This document shows positions 16,751 through 23,648 of a stretch of DNA of 23,648 nt, piece after piece. A program made the translations under genes and the position numbers. The stretch lies in the NCBI GenBank assembly GCA_037138055.1, contig JBAXJB010000023.1, forward strand, positions 1 through 23,648. The letters run 5' to 3'. A model generated the notes under the pieces. The model ran no database searches, was not told where the DNA came from, and saw nothing but the letters and a program-made list of their open reading frames with translations. Source of the DNA: CAITNM01 sp037138055 (lineage in GTDB: Bacteria > Pseudomonadota > Alphaproteobacteria > Paracaedibacterales > CAITNM01). Each line of letters opens with the position of its first letter. Position 1 is the stretch's first letter.

Positions 16751-17248
16751 TTAACTTTTGAAATTATTTTCAATATCTTTGATTGATAAGTAAAAATGAA
16801 AGCTAGACGAAGGTAGCTGCATAAATCCAAATTGCTGATAAAATAGCTTTACAGATTCGTCTCTAGCATACACTACAACAGCAAAAATTTTGATAATTTT
16901 TGCCGCTTTTAAGCTCTTTAGCAGGGCATCTTTGAGTAAGATTTTATCCAAACCTCTTCCGTGTGCATTTATATCAACAGCAAGTCTTGCTAAAAGCATT
17001 ATAGGCTTATTACGATCATGCAAGCTAAGTGGCGCAGCAGCAACTATTCCATAGGCTAAAGTAAAATAACCAACAATATTGTCATGCATAGCATTATTAT
17101 GCATAACATATGTTCGTGGGCCCATTTTTTGGTGATTGCTTAAGGCTTTTTTCGAAAGATAGGCGTTTAAAGAAGTAGACGTGCAGTCAAACTTTTGAAC
17201 CGAATGATTAGGTGTTAAAAGTATTGATTCAAACAGTGCTTTACCCAT
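16751..17248 (-). CDS. GNAT acetyltransferase toxin (TacT/AtaT-like)
   Basis: Toxin of a type II pair; relatives acetylate the amino group of aminoacyl-tRNAs and stop translation. The 165-residue protein has the family N-terminus with FDC and LNAYL (20-31), the fold core LLARLAVD (85-92), an acetyl-CoA loop AHGRGLDKILL (95-105) and the C-terminal FYQQFGF (136-142), whose Tyr137 corresponds to the catalytic tyrosine of TacT-type toxins. In the acetyl-CoA loop the usual Gln-x-x-Gly-x-Gly reads His96-Gly-Arg-Gly-Leu-Asp101: the last glycine is Asp and the first Gln is His, which may weaken cofactor binding. The start overlaps the antitoxin's end by 8 bp, typical of coupled toxin-antitoxin operons. 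Confidence 0.9.
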   Translation of the reverse strand: MGKALFESILLTPNHSVQKFDCTSTSLNAYLSKKALSNHQKMGPRTYVMHNNAMHDNIVGYFTLAYGIVAAAPLSLHDRNKPIMLLARLAVDINAHGRGLDKILLKDALLKSLKAAKIIKIFAVVVYARDESVKLFYQQFGFMQLPSSSFHFYLSIKDIENNFKS

Positions 17249-17525
17249 CCAATAAGGTATCCTCGTTCATTAAATTTTTAAGATCAACTAATGTACGAGC
17301 TGGCTCGTCTATAGCTTTGCAAAACGTGTCCCATTGTTCAGGAGTTAAGAAAAAATGAGATTGTTCAGTAAGAACTTCCTCAGCAGCGCTGAATGCTCTT
17401 TCCAATACAAATCCTGAAAGCGTCATGGTGCGAAGCTTTACTGCTTGTGATAACAGATTCTTTTGTTCTGTTGATATGCGCAACTGCAAAGTCGATTCTT
17501 TTATTTTGTTTCGTGTCTTTTGCAT
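17241..17525 (-). CDS. DUF1778 ribbon-helix-helix antitoxin
   Basis: The 94-residue partner of the GNAT toxin. Residues about 12-45 (LQLRISTEQKNLLSQAV ... TLSGFVLERA) form the ribbon-helix-helix DNA-binding domain. Residues 58-77 (HFFLTPEQWDTFCKAIDEPA) are the conserved C-terminal segment that wraps and neutralises the toxin in TacA/AtaR-type pairs. It precedes and overlaps the toxin gene. Such antitoxins repress their own operon by binding palindromes at the promoter. Consistent with this, a dyad about 90 bp upstream (17613-17633) contains a TTGACA on this strand. The ATG at 17525 has no strong ribosome binding site visible. Confidence 0.92.
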   Translation of the reverse strand: MQKTRNKIKESTLQLRISTEQKNLLSQAVKLRTMTLSGFVLERAFSAAEEVLTEQSHFFLTPEQWDTFCKAIDEPARTLVDLKNLMNEDTLLDG

Positions 17526-17612
17526 TGTGTTGCCTAAAATTTAATATCCTATGACAGACTTACATTAGAACGTATTGGATAAACATGATACATAAATTTT
17601 AATAAAAGATAA

Positions 17613-17633
17613 TGTAACGACTATGTCAATACA
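17613..17633 (-). promoter_or_regulatory. Dyad operator over the antitoxin -35
   Basis: TGTAACGAC-TAT-GTCAATACA is an imperfect dyad (16 of 18 arm positions match TGTAATGAC-NNN-GTCATTACA). Read on the - strand it contains TTGACA (17624-17629). A TTTATT sits 17 bases further (17601-17606) as a weak -10. Binding of the antitoxin here would autoregulate the operon (inference). Confidence 0.45.
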
Positions 17634-17640
17634 AAATAAA

Positions 17641-17705
17641 TACAATCAAGAATTTAAACTTATAGAATGCAAAAATAAAAAGAACGTAATTACTATGTCA
17701 GTACA
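17641..17705. repeat. Intergenic repeat unit, copy A, with dyad
   Basis: This stretch (AATTTAAACTTATAGAATGC core at 17651-17670) recurs at 19223-19286 with a few substitutions and one gap. It ends in dyad CGTAATTAC-TAT-GTCAGTACA (17685-17705), 15 of 18 matches to the shared dyad. The wider gap 17526-17962 contains no gene, only these sites and a promoter. Confidence 0.6.
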
Positions 17706-17804
17706 ACTGCAAATTTGAATTGCTGCGGTGCGCATAATCTATTTAACTGCTCTCGAATTGCTTAAGTAGCATTTGTTATCATTATTTCGGTATCTAGTGA
17801 AAAA

Positions 17805-17827
17805 ATGTAATGACATAATCATTACAT
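17805..17827. promoter_or_regulatory. Dyad operator-like site upstream of the transporter array
   Basis: ATGTAATGA (17805-17813) and TCATTACAT (17819-17827) form a perfect 9-bp inverted repeat. It matches the shared dyad at 17 of 18 arm positions and lies 45 bp upstream of the -35 of the first transporter. Confidence 0.5.
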
Positions 17828-17872
17828 GAGAATCATTTGAAAATTAAATATACGCTTCATTTATAAATATTA

Positions 17873-17900
17873 TTGACTATGTTTTATATTTTTATAGAAT
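17873..17900 (+). promoter_or_regulatory. Promoter of the first transporter
   Basis: TTGACT (17873-17878) and TAGAAT (17895-17900), 16 bases apart, each match five of six consensus positions. The ATG lies about 60 bases downstream. Confidence 0.55.
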
Positions 17901-17962
17901 TGTCATATGTAATTTTAATATAATATTTTATTTACTAATTATTCAAAAGCGTCTATACGGAT

Positions 17963-19221
17963 ATGGTGACTTACAAGATAGGAGAAGTTGAAATTTCAAA
18001 ATTCTCATTGCCAAAATCAGATATATTTTTAATTTCTCTGGCCATTTTTTGCCAGGCTTTTTTTTATCGAAATTCGTTTGTGATAACCAGTATCTCTGAT
18101 GCTGTTCGCGCAACCTGCCCAAAACAAGCTGTTGATGCCTTTCTTTTTAGCATTTTTGTGTTTGCATGTTTCGGAAAGGTAGCTGGTGCTTGTTTATTTG
18201 GAAAATGTGCGGATAAATTATCTTTTTTCACAGTTATGCAGCTAGTGACAGCCTTTTCTTTATGTCGTGCAATTCAGTTGCTTATCATTGTCATTTTTGG
18301 GAAAGACTTTTACGTATTTTATAAATGCTTTTACATTATTAAACTGCTAAGCACATTTCTACTTTATGCCACAATAATTTTGCCAGCGATGTATCTTTTT
18401 GATAGATATGCTTCGTCAAAGCACATTCTGATAGGTACCTATATTATGTTAGCGTTCCTTGCTGGAAATTTTTTTCTTGTGCTCTGGAGCATTGTGTGCC
18501 GGTAGTTGATATGAAATTCGTTAGTTTTTCTGTTATAGCTTTATCGTGTATACCATTTTTTATCTATGCCTACCTTAAAAAGCGTTCATCATCAGTGAGC
18601 AAAACAGAGCTAACGAAAAAATATTCATCTACGTTAGGATCTAGGGCAATTTGTATGTCGGCGGGTGTGGGATGGAATGTGGGGCGGATTTATCATTCAT
18701 TCTTTTTAAACCCTTATATGAACAATATATCTATAGTTGAAACTAGTAGTTTAATAATGGGCAATTCTTTGTTTTTCACTGCTCAGTTTTTATTTCTGCT
18801 GCCTGCAGCCGTTATTTGTAAAAAAATTGGCACGTATAAAACGCTATTTGTATCTCTTTTTTCTTTGGCTATTTTAGCATTTTTAATTCCTTTCTTTGCT
18901 ACTACAAAAAGTCTGCTTATTGCATCGATAACATTACTAGCTTTATTTTCTGCCTGTCTGTTTGTTCCTATTTTGACTATTTTGTACGAAGTTTTTAAAA
19001 ACGCCAAAGGTATGTTTGAGACCCTATTTTGGTTTGCGATTGGTTCTTCAGTTTCCAAACTATTTTTTATTCTTTCTTGCAGGCATGGTTTTGCTGCTGC
19101 AAAATCTTTAACAAGCCAACCCACTGCAGGAATTGCTGCATTTAGTATTTGTATCGCATTATGTTTTGCTGGAGTTTATTACTCTCAATTCCTAAAAAAG
19201 AAGGCGGCATACGCAGAATAA
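17963..19221 (+). pseudogene. MFS-like transporter, split by a 2-bp frameshift
   Basis: First of three tandem paralogs. The 5' part (17963-18505, 180 residues) has helices 1-6 and ends abruptly at a TAG. The 3' part (from about 18496 to 19221) continues the same protein in another frame, resuming with helices 6-12. Comparison with the intact neighbour shows that reading joins if one TG is removed from GTGTG at 18494-18498, so a dinucleotide duplication is the likely lesion. Conserved landmarks are present in both parts: LISLAIFCQ and LFDR..SS.HILIGT in the first, GWN, NPYMNNI and TLFWFAIGS in the second. A GTG at 18496 could restart the 3' half, but no ribosome binding site supports it. Substrate unknown. 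A sequencing error or phase-variable tract is the alternative. Confidence 0.75.
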
Positions 19222-19222
19222 T

Positions 19223-19292
19223 TACAAACATGAATTTAAACTCATAGAATGCACAAATAAATAAGTGTAATGACATTGTCATTACACTTATT
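19223..19292. repeat. Intergenic repeat unit, copy B, with perfect 15-bp inverted repeat
   Basis: Second copy of the 17641-17705 unit. It contains a perfect 15-bp inverted repeat with a 3-base centre (19260-19274 and 19278-19292), whose core is TGTAATGAC-ATT-GTCATTACA. It begins right after the split transporter's stop and ends about 55 bp before the next transporter's -35. It could be an operator or an AT-rich hairpin. Confidence 0.65.
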
Positions 19293-19348
19293 AATATTTA
19301 AGTGTGGTAAATTGCATCATAGCATAGTCATTCATTACTTAATTACTC

Positions 19349-19377
19349 TTGACATGTGTCTTTGGTGAGATTAAAAG
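19349..19377 (+). promoter_or_regulatory. Promoter of the second transporter
   Basis: A perfect TTGACA (19349-19354) is followed after 17 bases by TAAAAG (19372-19377, four of six matches). The chosen ATG is 27 bases downstream. Confidence 0.55.
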
Positions 19378-19404
19378 AAAGACATCTGTTTGAGGTATTT
19401 TTTT

Positions 19405-20619
19405 ATGCTAGCAAAAGCTAAAAATTTAAATGCATTTAGTGAAATATTTCTCATTTCTCTGGCTATTTTTTGCCAGTGTTTTTCTTATGTAGATTGGTAC
19501 TTCATCAAGTCCATATTTGATGTGGTTGATACGAAACAAACACATCTGGTTATTGATGTCTTTTTACCTTTCTGGCTCGTTGTTCATTCTGGTGGAAAAT
19601 TAGCCGGAGCGTATTTTTTGGGAAAATTACTACAGCAAAATTACTTCAAAATTATGCATTCAATTACGCTAATCTTTTTAGTTGCAGTGGTGTTGATTTC
19701 AATCGTTTTGTTTAAAGGTCAGAGTTTTTATTCGTCCTATCAAATGCTTTATTCTTTATGCTTTTTAACATCCATGCCTTTTTATGCTTTACCGATTATA
19801 TCGGCACTTTACCTTTTTGATAGGCGTCCCTCTTCACAACATATTTTAATTGGAACCAGTATTATTTTTGCTCTTTTCAGTTCAAGGTTTGTTTTTCGGT
19901 TTTTTATGAATGTTATGCCGTCTGAACAAACACAAATTGGGTGTGTGCTTGCGACTTTTGTTACATGTTTAGCTTTCCTTATTTATGCTTATGTTGAAAA
20001 ACATTCCGCACCATCAGAATCAAAACGTATTAACAAACGACCTTTTTCATTTCCCCAAAAAATAAATTGTATTTTTATAGCTCTTGGGTGGAACCTTGGC
20101 TGTTACTACAATTGCCATTTTTTAGGTCCCTTTATGAAAAATATTTATGTAGTTGATTGCTATATGTTTGCTGGTTTTACTGTCTGTTACTTAGCTAAAT
20201 TATTGTTTCTAGTGCCTGCAGCAGCACTATGTAAAAAGTTTGGTGTCTTGAAAGTATTAACAGTTTCCCTTTATTCCATGCTTGCTGTGGGTCTTCTAAT
20301 TCCTTTTATAGAACTTACAAAAAATTCTTTTTCTTTCATGCTGGCTTTATTGGGTTTTTGTTCTGCATGCACTTTTGTCCCTATTCTAATTATCATGTAC
20401 CAATATTATCAAAATACTAAAAACCTATTCGCTACACTCTTTTGGTTTGCATTTGGGGCTACAGTTTCAACGTTAATTTTTGGTCTTGCTGCTCATTTCA
20501 CAAAGCTCCTTAATTTTACCTTTGGTGGAATGTTTGTATTTGTTGCATGTATTTTACTCTGTCTTATTGGGGCGCATAAGTCTCAATACGTATTGCAGAA
20601 GGGGAAGTTGAAATTTTAA
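19405..20619 (+). CDS. MFS-like 12-helix transporter, intact paralog
   Basis: A 404-residue inner-membrane protein and the intact member of the tandem trio. The ATG at 19405 has GAGG about 9 bases upstream; an upstream in-frame TTG at 19390 is rejected. It has two six-helix halves joined by a short basic loop (YAYVEKHSAPSESKRINK). Landmarks shared by the trio are SLAIFCQCFSY in helix 1, LYLFDRRPSSQHILIGTS after helix 5, GWNLG opening the second half, FMKNIY, and TLFWFAFGATVSTL in helix 11. The size and two-half layout suggest an MFS carrier, but the usual loop 2-3 GDxxGR motif is not evident, so substrate and exact family are open. Its 3' end overlaps the homologous 5' region of the third paralog. 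Confidence 0.85.
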   Translation: MLAKAKNLNAFSEIFLISLAIFCQCFSYVDWYFIKSIFDVVDTKQTHLVIDVFLPFWLVVHSGGKLAGAYFLGKLLQQNYFKIMHSITLIFLVAVVLISIVLFKGQSFYSSYQMLYSLCFLTSMPFYALPIISALYLFDRRPSSQHILIGTSIIFALFSSRFVFRFFMNVMPSEQTQIGCVLATFVTCLAFLIYAYVEKHSAPSESKRINKRPFSFPQKINCIFIALGWNLGCYYNCHFLGPFMKNIYVVDCYMFAGFTVCYLAKLLFLVPAAALCKKFGVLKVLTVSLYSMLAVGLLIPFIELTKNSFSFMLALLGFCSACTFVPILIIMYQYYQNTKNLFATLFWFAFGATVSTLIFGLAAHFTKLLNFTFGGMFVFVACILLCLIGAHKSQYVLQKGKLKF

Positions 20620-20720
20620 AACCTTCAATACTAAAATCAGAAATCTTTTTAATTTCTCTAGCCATTTTTTGCCAATGTTTTTCATATGCAGATTGGTATT
20701 TTATAAAAACCATATTTGAT

Positions 20721-21839
20721 GTGGTTGACGCTAAACATGCACATCTAGTTCTCAATGATTTTTTACCCTTTTGGTTAATAGTCTATTTTATTGGGAAACT
20801 AACAGGAGCGTATTGTTTTGGAAAAATGACGCAGTCACTGAACTACTTCAAAATTATGCGTTTTATCTCGTTTATATATTTAGCAGCAGTGTTTTTAGTT
20901 TTAATCGTTTTGGTAAGAGGGCAAGATTTTTATTCGTCCTATCAAACGCTTTATTGTGCTTGTTTTCTAACCTCCTTACCTTTTTATGCTTTGACAATTC
21001 TTTCTGCTATGTATCTTTTTGATAGGCATCCTTCGTCACAGCATATTTTAATTGGAACCAGCATTGTTTTTGCAATTTTTAGCGCACGCTTTTTGTTTCG
21101 TTTGTTGATGAATACTGTGCCACATGAACATATAAAATTTGCGTGTGTATTTGCAGGAATAATTACGTGTTTATCGTTATTTATTTACGCCTACGTTGAA
21201 AGGCACTCTGTGCAATCTTTGCCTTACGCCAGAACAATTCAAAAACCATCTTCCTTTTCTTTTGTTCAAAAACTAAACTGCGCCTTTATAGCGACTGGGT
21301 GGAACTTAGGATTTTCCTACCATTACTATTTTTTAGCGCCTTACATGAAAAATATTTATATAATTAATTATTACAGAATAGGCGGCACATCAATCTGTTA
21401 CGTTGCGCAGTTGTTGAGTCTGCTGCCATCAGTTGCCATATGTAAGAAATTTGGTGTTTTAAAGACTTTAACAGTTTCACTTATGTGTATGCTTGTTTTG
21501 GGGACATCAATTCCATTTATGAGCCTTACAAATGAATCATTTTTCTTGTTACAGTGTGTATTAGGCTTTTTTTCAGCTGGTGTCTTTGCTCCTATTTTAA
21601 TGCTTTTGTACAGCTATTACCAAAATACCAAAAACTTATTTGCAACAACATTTTGGTTTGCTGTAGGGGCTACAATTTCAACATTAATTTTTAGTTTTGT
21701 TCATTATTTCACAAAGTCACTTAACTTTACGTTTGGTGGAATGCTTGTGCTCATTGTGTGCGTGTTGCTTAGTCTTATTGGAGCAAACGCTATTCAGCTG
21801 CAAAAAATCATTGTGTTCAACACTAAATTAGCTGCATAA
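20721..21839 (+). CDS. MFS-like transporter, third paralog, abnormal start
   Basis: Close relative of the preceding transporter along its whole length (LFDRHPSSQHILIGTS, GWNLGFSYHYYFL, YMKNIY, TTFWFAVGATISTL). The first usual start codon, GTG at 20721, would remove all of helix 1. The frame is open back to 20580 and translates upstream into a clear helix 1 (EIFLISLAIFCQCFSYADWYF) and a lead-in GEVEI that aligns with the first paralog's GEVEI. No ATG, GTG or TTG occurs in that upstream frame. Possible explanations: a rare ATT start (20613, with GGGGAAG 5 bases upstream), frameshifting from the previous gene, or a deletion that removed the original start and spacer. Coordinates given are the conservative GTG version; function may be lost. 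Confidence 0.65.
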   Translation: MVDAKHAHLVLNDFLPFWLIVYFIGKLTGAYCFGKMTQSLNYFKIMRFISFIYLAAVFLVLIVLVRGQDFYSSYQTLYCACFLTSLPFYALTILSAMYLFDRHPSSQHILIGTSIVFAIFSARFLFRLLMNTVPHEHIKFACVFAGIITCLSLFIYAYVERHSVQSLPYARTIQKPSSFSFVQKLNCAFIATGWNLGFSYHYYFLAPYMKNIYIINYYRIGGTSICYVAQLLSLLPSVAICKKFGVLKTLTVSLMCMLVLGTSIPFMSLTNESFFLLQCVLGFFSAGVFAPILMLLYSYYQNTKNLFATTFWFAVGATISTLIFSFVHYFTKSLNFTFGGMLVLIVCVLLSLIGANAIQLQKIIVFNTKLAA

Positions 21840-21917
21840 AATAATTCAACGTTAAACTAATTGTTTGAAATCCTTAATTTTGCTAGTGTTTATACGGATA
21901 ACCGAATTGAAAGAGCC

Positions 21918-22481
21918 ATGGAATCGTTTTTAGCATTTGTGCAAGAGTGGGGCTATATTGCTGTTTTCCTAGGGGCAATTGTTGAGGGAGAGACGGTTAT
22001 TCTAACCGCATCCGCCTTGTCAGCTCTTGGCTACCTAAATTTCTACAAAGTCATGGCAATTACTTTTTGCACAACAGTAGTGGTCGATCAGGCTTTGTTT
22101 ATGGTAGGCAGACGATACGGCCCAGCTTTTTTTGAACGTTTCCCAAAACTACGCCCAAGGGCAGATAAAGCATTCAGGCTTTTACACCGTTTTGATAAAT
22201 GGTTCATTTTACTATTCCGTTTCATTTATGGCATTCGGGTTATTAGCCCTATAGTTATTGGCGCAGCAAATGTTGAACACAAACGTTTTGCACCGTTGAA
22301 CATTTTATCTGCATTATTGTGGACGACCGTTAGTTGTTATAGCGGTTACGCCATGGGCGATGTTTTGGAAAAACTTCTAAAAAATCTAGAAACAGTCAAA
22401 CATTACTTAATGTTAGGTGTGGGTGCGTTAGTTGTTATTGCTGCTGCTTACTGGTACTGGAAGAAGCGTAAACGTACTTAG
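21918..22481 (+). CDS. DedA-family (VTT domain) membrane protein
   Basis: A 187-residue inner-membrane protein of the DedA family, whose members are thought to flip undecaprenyl phosphate or phospholipids and support envelope and pH homeostasis. Features seen: membrane-embedded acidic residues Glu23 and Glu25 in VEGETVILT, Asp57 in VVVDQALFMVGRRYG, and the paired arginines Arg101 and Arg107 in LFRFIYGIRVISPIVIGA, which match the spacing of the essential arginines in E. coli YqjA. A last helix and a basic tail (KKRKRT) end the protein. The ATG at 21918 is preferred because the family starts right before its first helix; AAGAG lies just upstream. An in-frame TTG at 21861 would add 19 atypical residues. 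Its upstream spacer to the third transporter is 78 bp with no clear promoter. Confidence 0.9.
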   Translation: MESFLAFVQEWGYIAVFLGAIVEGETVILTASALSALGYLNFYKVMAITFCTTVVVDQALFMVGRRYGPAFFERFPKLRPRADKAFRLLHRFDKWFILLFRFIYGIRVISPIVIGAANVEHKRFAPLNILSALLWTTVSCYSGYAMGDVLEKLLKNLETVKHYLMLGVGALVVIAAAYWYWKKRKRT

Positions 22482-22618
22482 TTTCTCTCTCTTTTTAGGC
22501 TTTTATGCACTATCTATTCTAATCTAATCTCTGATATAAAATTTCAGGATATTAATTAATTCAGAATTAATATTTACCATGTAGTATGGAATTATGTCTT
22601 GAAAATAAGAGATGTTGG

Positions 22619-23230
22619 ATGAAAATTTCATCGTCCCTAAGCATATTAGTTTTATGTTCAGTTTTTCTAAAAATATTAGGCGCGGAAATCGATGAGAATG
22701 ACATTATCATCATCTCCAGAAAACCAACAGAAATTATACATATAAATCCTCTACTCACTATTACTGATGCTGAATCAAGGGCGCTTGTACAATTAACTGA
22801 AAACCTTAAACACAAGCGGTTTAATCAGTACCAAGTAGATGCAGCATTATCCAATGCAGCTTTGCATAATCATCGGTGTATCATGAACTTTTTACTTACT
22901 CCTTCAACGGCACAATTGCGGCCAGGCCAACCCAGAATCAATCAAGTGCTATGGAATGCTGTTATTGCTGACAATTTTGCTTTAGTGAAATTTTTTATAA
23001 ATCTTGGCGAGGAACAACTGCGGCCAGATCAATGGGGAATGAATGAAGCCTTATGGCTTGCGGTAATATATGGTCGAGAACCTACGGTCAAATGTTTATT
23101 AAATCGTGACAAAGATCAATTACGCCCAGACAAAAATGGAATTGGACATGCCCATAAAAAAGCAATAACTATTGATCGTCCAGACATCATAGAAATCATT
23201 AGCCTTTATGCGGGTGATGAACAAGGCTAG
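22619..23230 (+). CDS. Secreted protein with ankyrin-like repeats
   Basis: A 203-residue protein. The ATG at 22619 is preferred over 22586 because it starts a clean signal peptide (MKISSSLSILVLCSVFLKILGA, cleavage after residue 22), with AGAG 7 bases upstream. Three consecutive repeats begin with QLRP at residues 99, 133 and 167, exactly 34 residues apart, each continuing with an Ala/Val helix (LWNAVIADNFALVKFF, LWLAVIYGREPTVKCL, HKKAITIDRPDIIEII). A more diverged repeat precedes them at about 70-98 (VDAALSNAALHNHRCIMNFLL). Length and helix-turn-helix pattern fit ankyrin repeats, which mediate protein binding; exported ankyrin proteins are common in intracellular alphaproteobacteria. QLRP in place of the usual DxxGxTPLH opening is unusual. 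A host-interaction role is inferred only. An AT-rich palindrome at 22555-22571 lies upstream. Confidence 0.78.
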   Translation: MKISSSLSILVLCSVFLKILGAEIDENDIIIISRKPTEIIHINPLLTITDAESRALVQLTENLKHKRFNQYQVDAALSNAALHNHRCIMNFLLTPSTAQLRPGQPRINQVLWNAVIADNFALVKFFINLGEEQLRPDQWGMNEALWLAVIYGREPTVKCLLNRDKDQLRPDKNGIGHAHKKAITIDRPDIIEIISLYAGDEQG

Positions 23231-23334
23231 TTCAAAATTTTATGAATATTGATTTTGCATAAGATTCTATTTCTATTGCAAACAAATATGGGTCTTGCTT
23301 AGAAAATGAGATCTCGACTATAACGTTCCTAAAA

Positions 23335-23523
23335 TTACATTAAAGAACAGCAAGAAGCTTCTCTCCCAAAAGGGCTAAGGACATCATTATGGGCACTAAA
23401 TGCTGATAAAATAACCTCCCACGCTTTAAATGTAGAAAACTGATCTTTCAACTCTTGCGACATTTTTGTTTCTAGCGAGTCATTAACAATATTCATGAGG
23501 GACTGCATAAATGTTTCCTGCAC
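23335..23523 (-). CDS. Probable gene remnant or 3' end of a gene
   Basis: A 62-residue frame from a GTG at 23523, without a visible ribosome binding site. The frame is open further upstream to 23598, reading SVLPLADGNVEYSAEFSPYF and then running into the annotated part, where it hits an in-frame TAG at 23599-23601. The composition looks coding (amphipathic helix ETFMQSLMNIVNDSLETKMSQELKDQF), suggesting the end of a longer protein whose beginning has been lost or frameshifted, or lies beyond the window. It ends in ASCCSLM. I recognise no family. The rest of 23231-23648 holds no other gene I can support. Confidence 0.35.
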   Translation of the reverse strand: MQETFMQSLMNIVNDSLETKMSQELKDQFSTFKAWEVILSAFSAHNDVLSPFGREASCCSLM

Positions 23524-23648
23524 AGAACTGGCGCTTTGAAAATAAGGAGAGAATTCAGCAGAATATTCAACATTTCCGTCTGCAAGTGGCAGAACTGACT
23601 AACGTCAATTAGAATTTCTCCTAACGACAATTAAAAGTTCCATTTATT

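Noticed and set aside
17613..19292. The repeated dyads as a CRISPR array
   Set aside because: Only four copies with irregular spacing of tens to over a thousand bases, a gene between them, and no cas genes.
19260..19292. 15-bp inverted repeat as an intrinsic terminator
   Set aside because: The stem is AT-rich and followed by mixed A/T rather than a T-run, and its core matches the other dyads, so an operator or repeat fits better.

Overview
The window is AT-rich DNA that most resembles a host-associated alphaproteobacterium of the Rickettsiales/Holosporales type. This is an inference, because no rRNA or other marker gene is present. It rests on an isolated ccmF beside an RMND1/DUF155 homologue, a ProP-type MFS carrier, a palindromic element translated in frame inside ccmF, a secreted ankyrin-like protein, very large lineage-specific exported proteins, a tandem array of decaying transporters and a toxin-antitoxin pair.

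Layout. 96-8526 encodes exported proteins: a 1343-residue coiled-coil protein (+), a convergent 1166-residue coiled-coil protein (-), and, just upstream of the latter in the same operon, a small outer-membrane beta-barrel with a good sigma70 promoter. 8726-10202 holds an RluA-family pseudouridine synthase (-) and tadA (+), which diverge from a 382-bp spacer. That spacer carries two perfect DnaA boxes, three near-matches, an AT-rich stretch and a TTAA-N7-TTAA CtrA-type site, so it is a credible chromosomal replication origin. Most nearby genes point away from it. After a secreted orphan (-), 11157-15038 is a + strand run of SPOR-domain protein, RMND1/DUF155 protein and CcmF heme lyase. CcmF overlaps tail-to-tail by 37 bp with a ProP-like MFS transporter (-).

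16556-16726 encodes a 56-residue membrane peptide behind a strong ribosome binding site. 16751-17525 is a DUF1778 antitoxin/GNAT toxin operon. 17963-21839 is a tandem array of three related 12-helix MFS-like transporters. The first is split by a TG duplication, the second is intact, and the third has lost its normal start and begins inside the end of the second. Spacers around the antitoxin and the array share one dyad, TGTAATGAC-NNN-GTCATTACA, present four times; one copy overlaps the predicted antitoxin -35. The window ends with a DedA-family protein, a secreted protein with three exact 34-residue ankyrin-like repeats, and a probable gene remnant on the - strand.

The best candidates for something undescribed are the origin-like spacer, the shared dyad linking a toxin-antitoxin locus to a transporter array, the start-less third transporter, and the pair of giant exported proteins. 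All positions and motifs were read by eye; family assignments come from motif recognition, not from searches.
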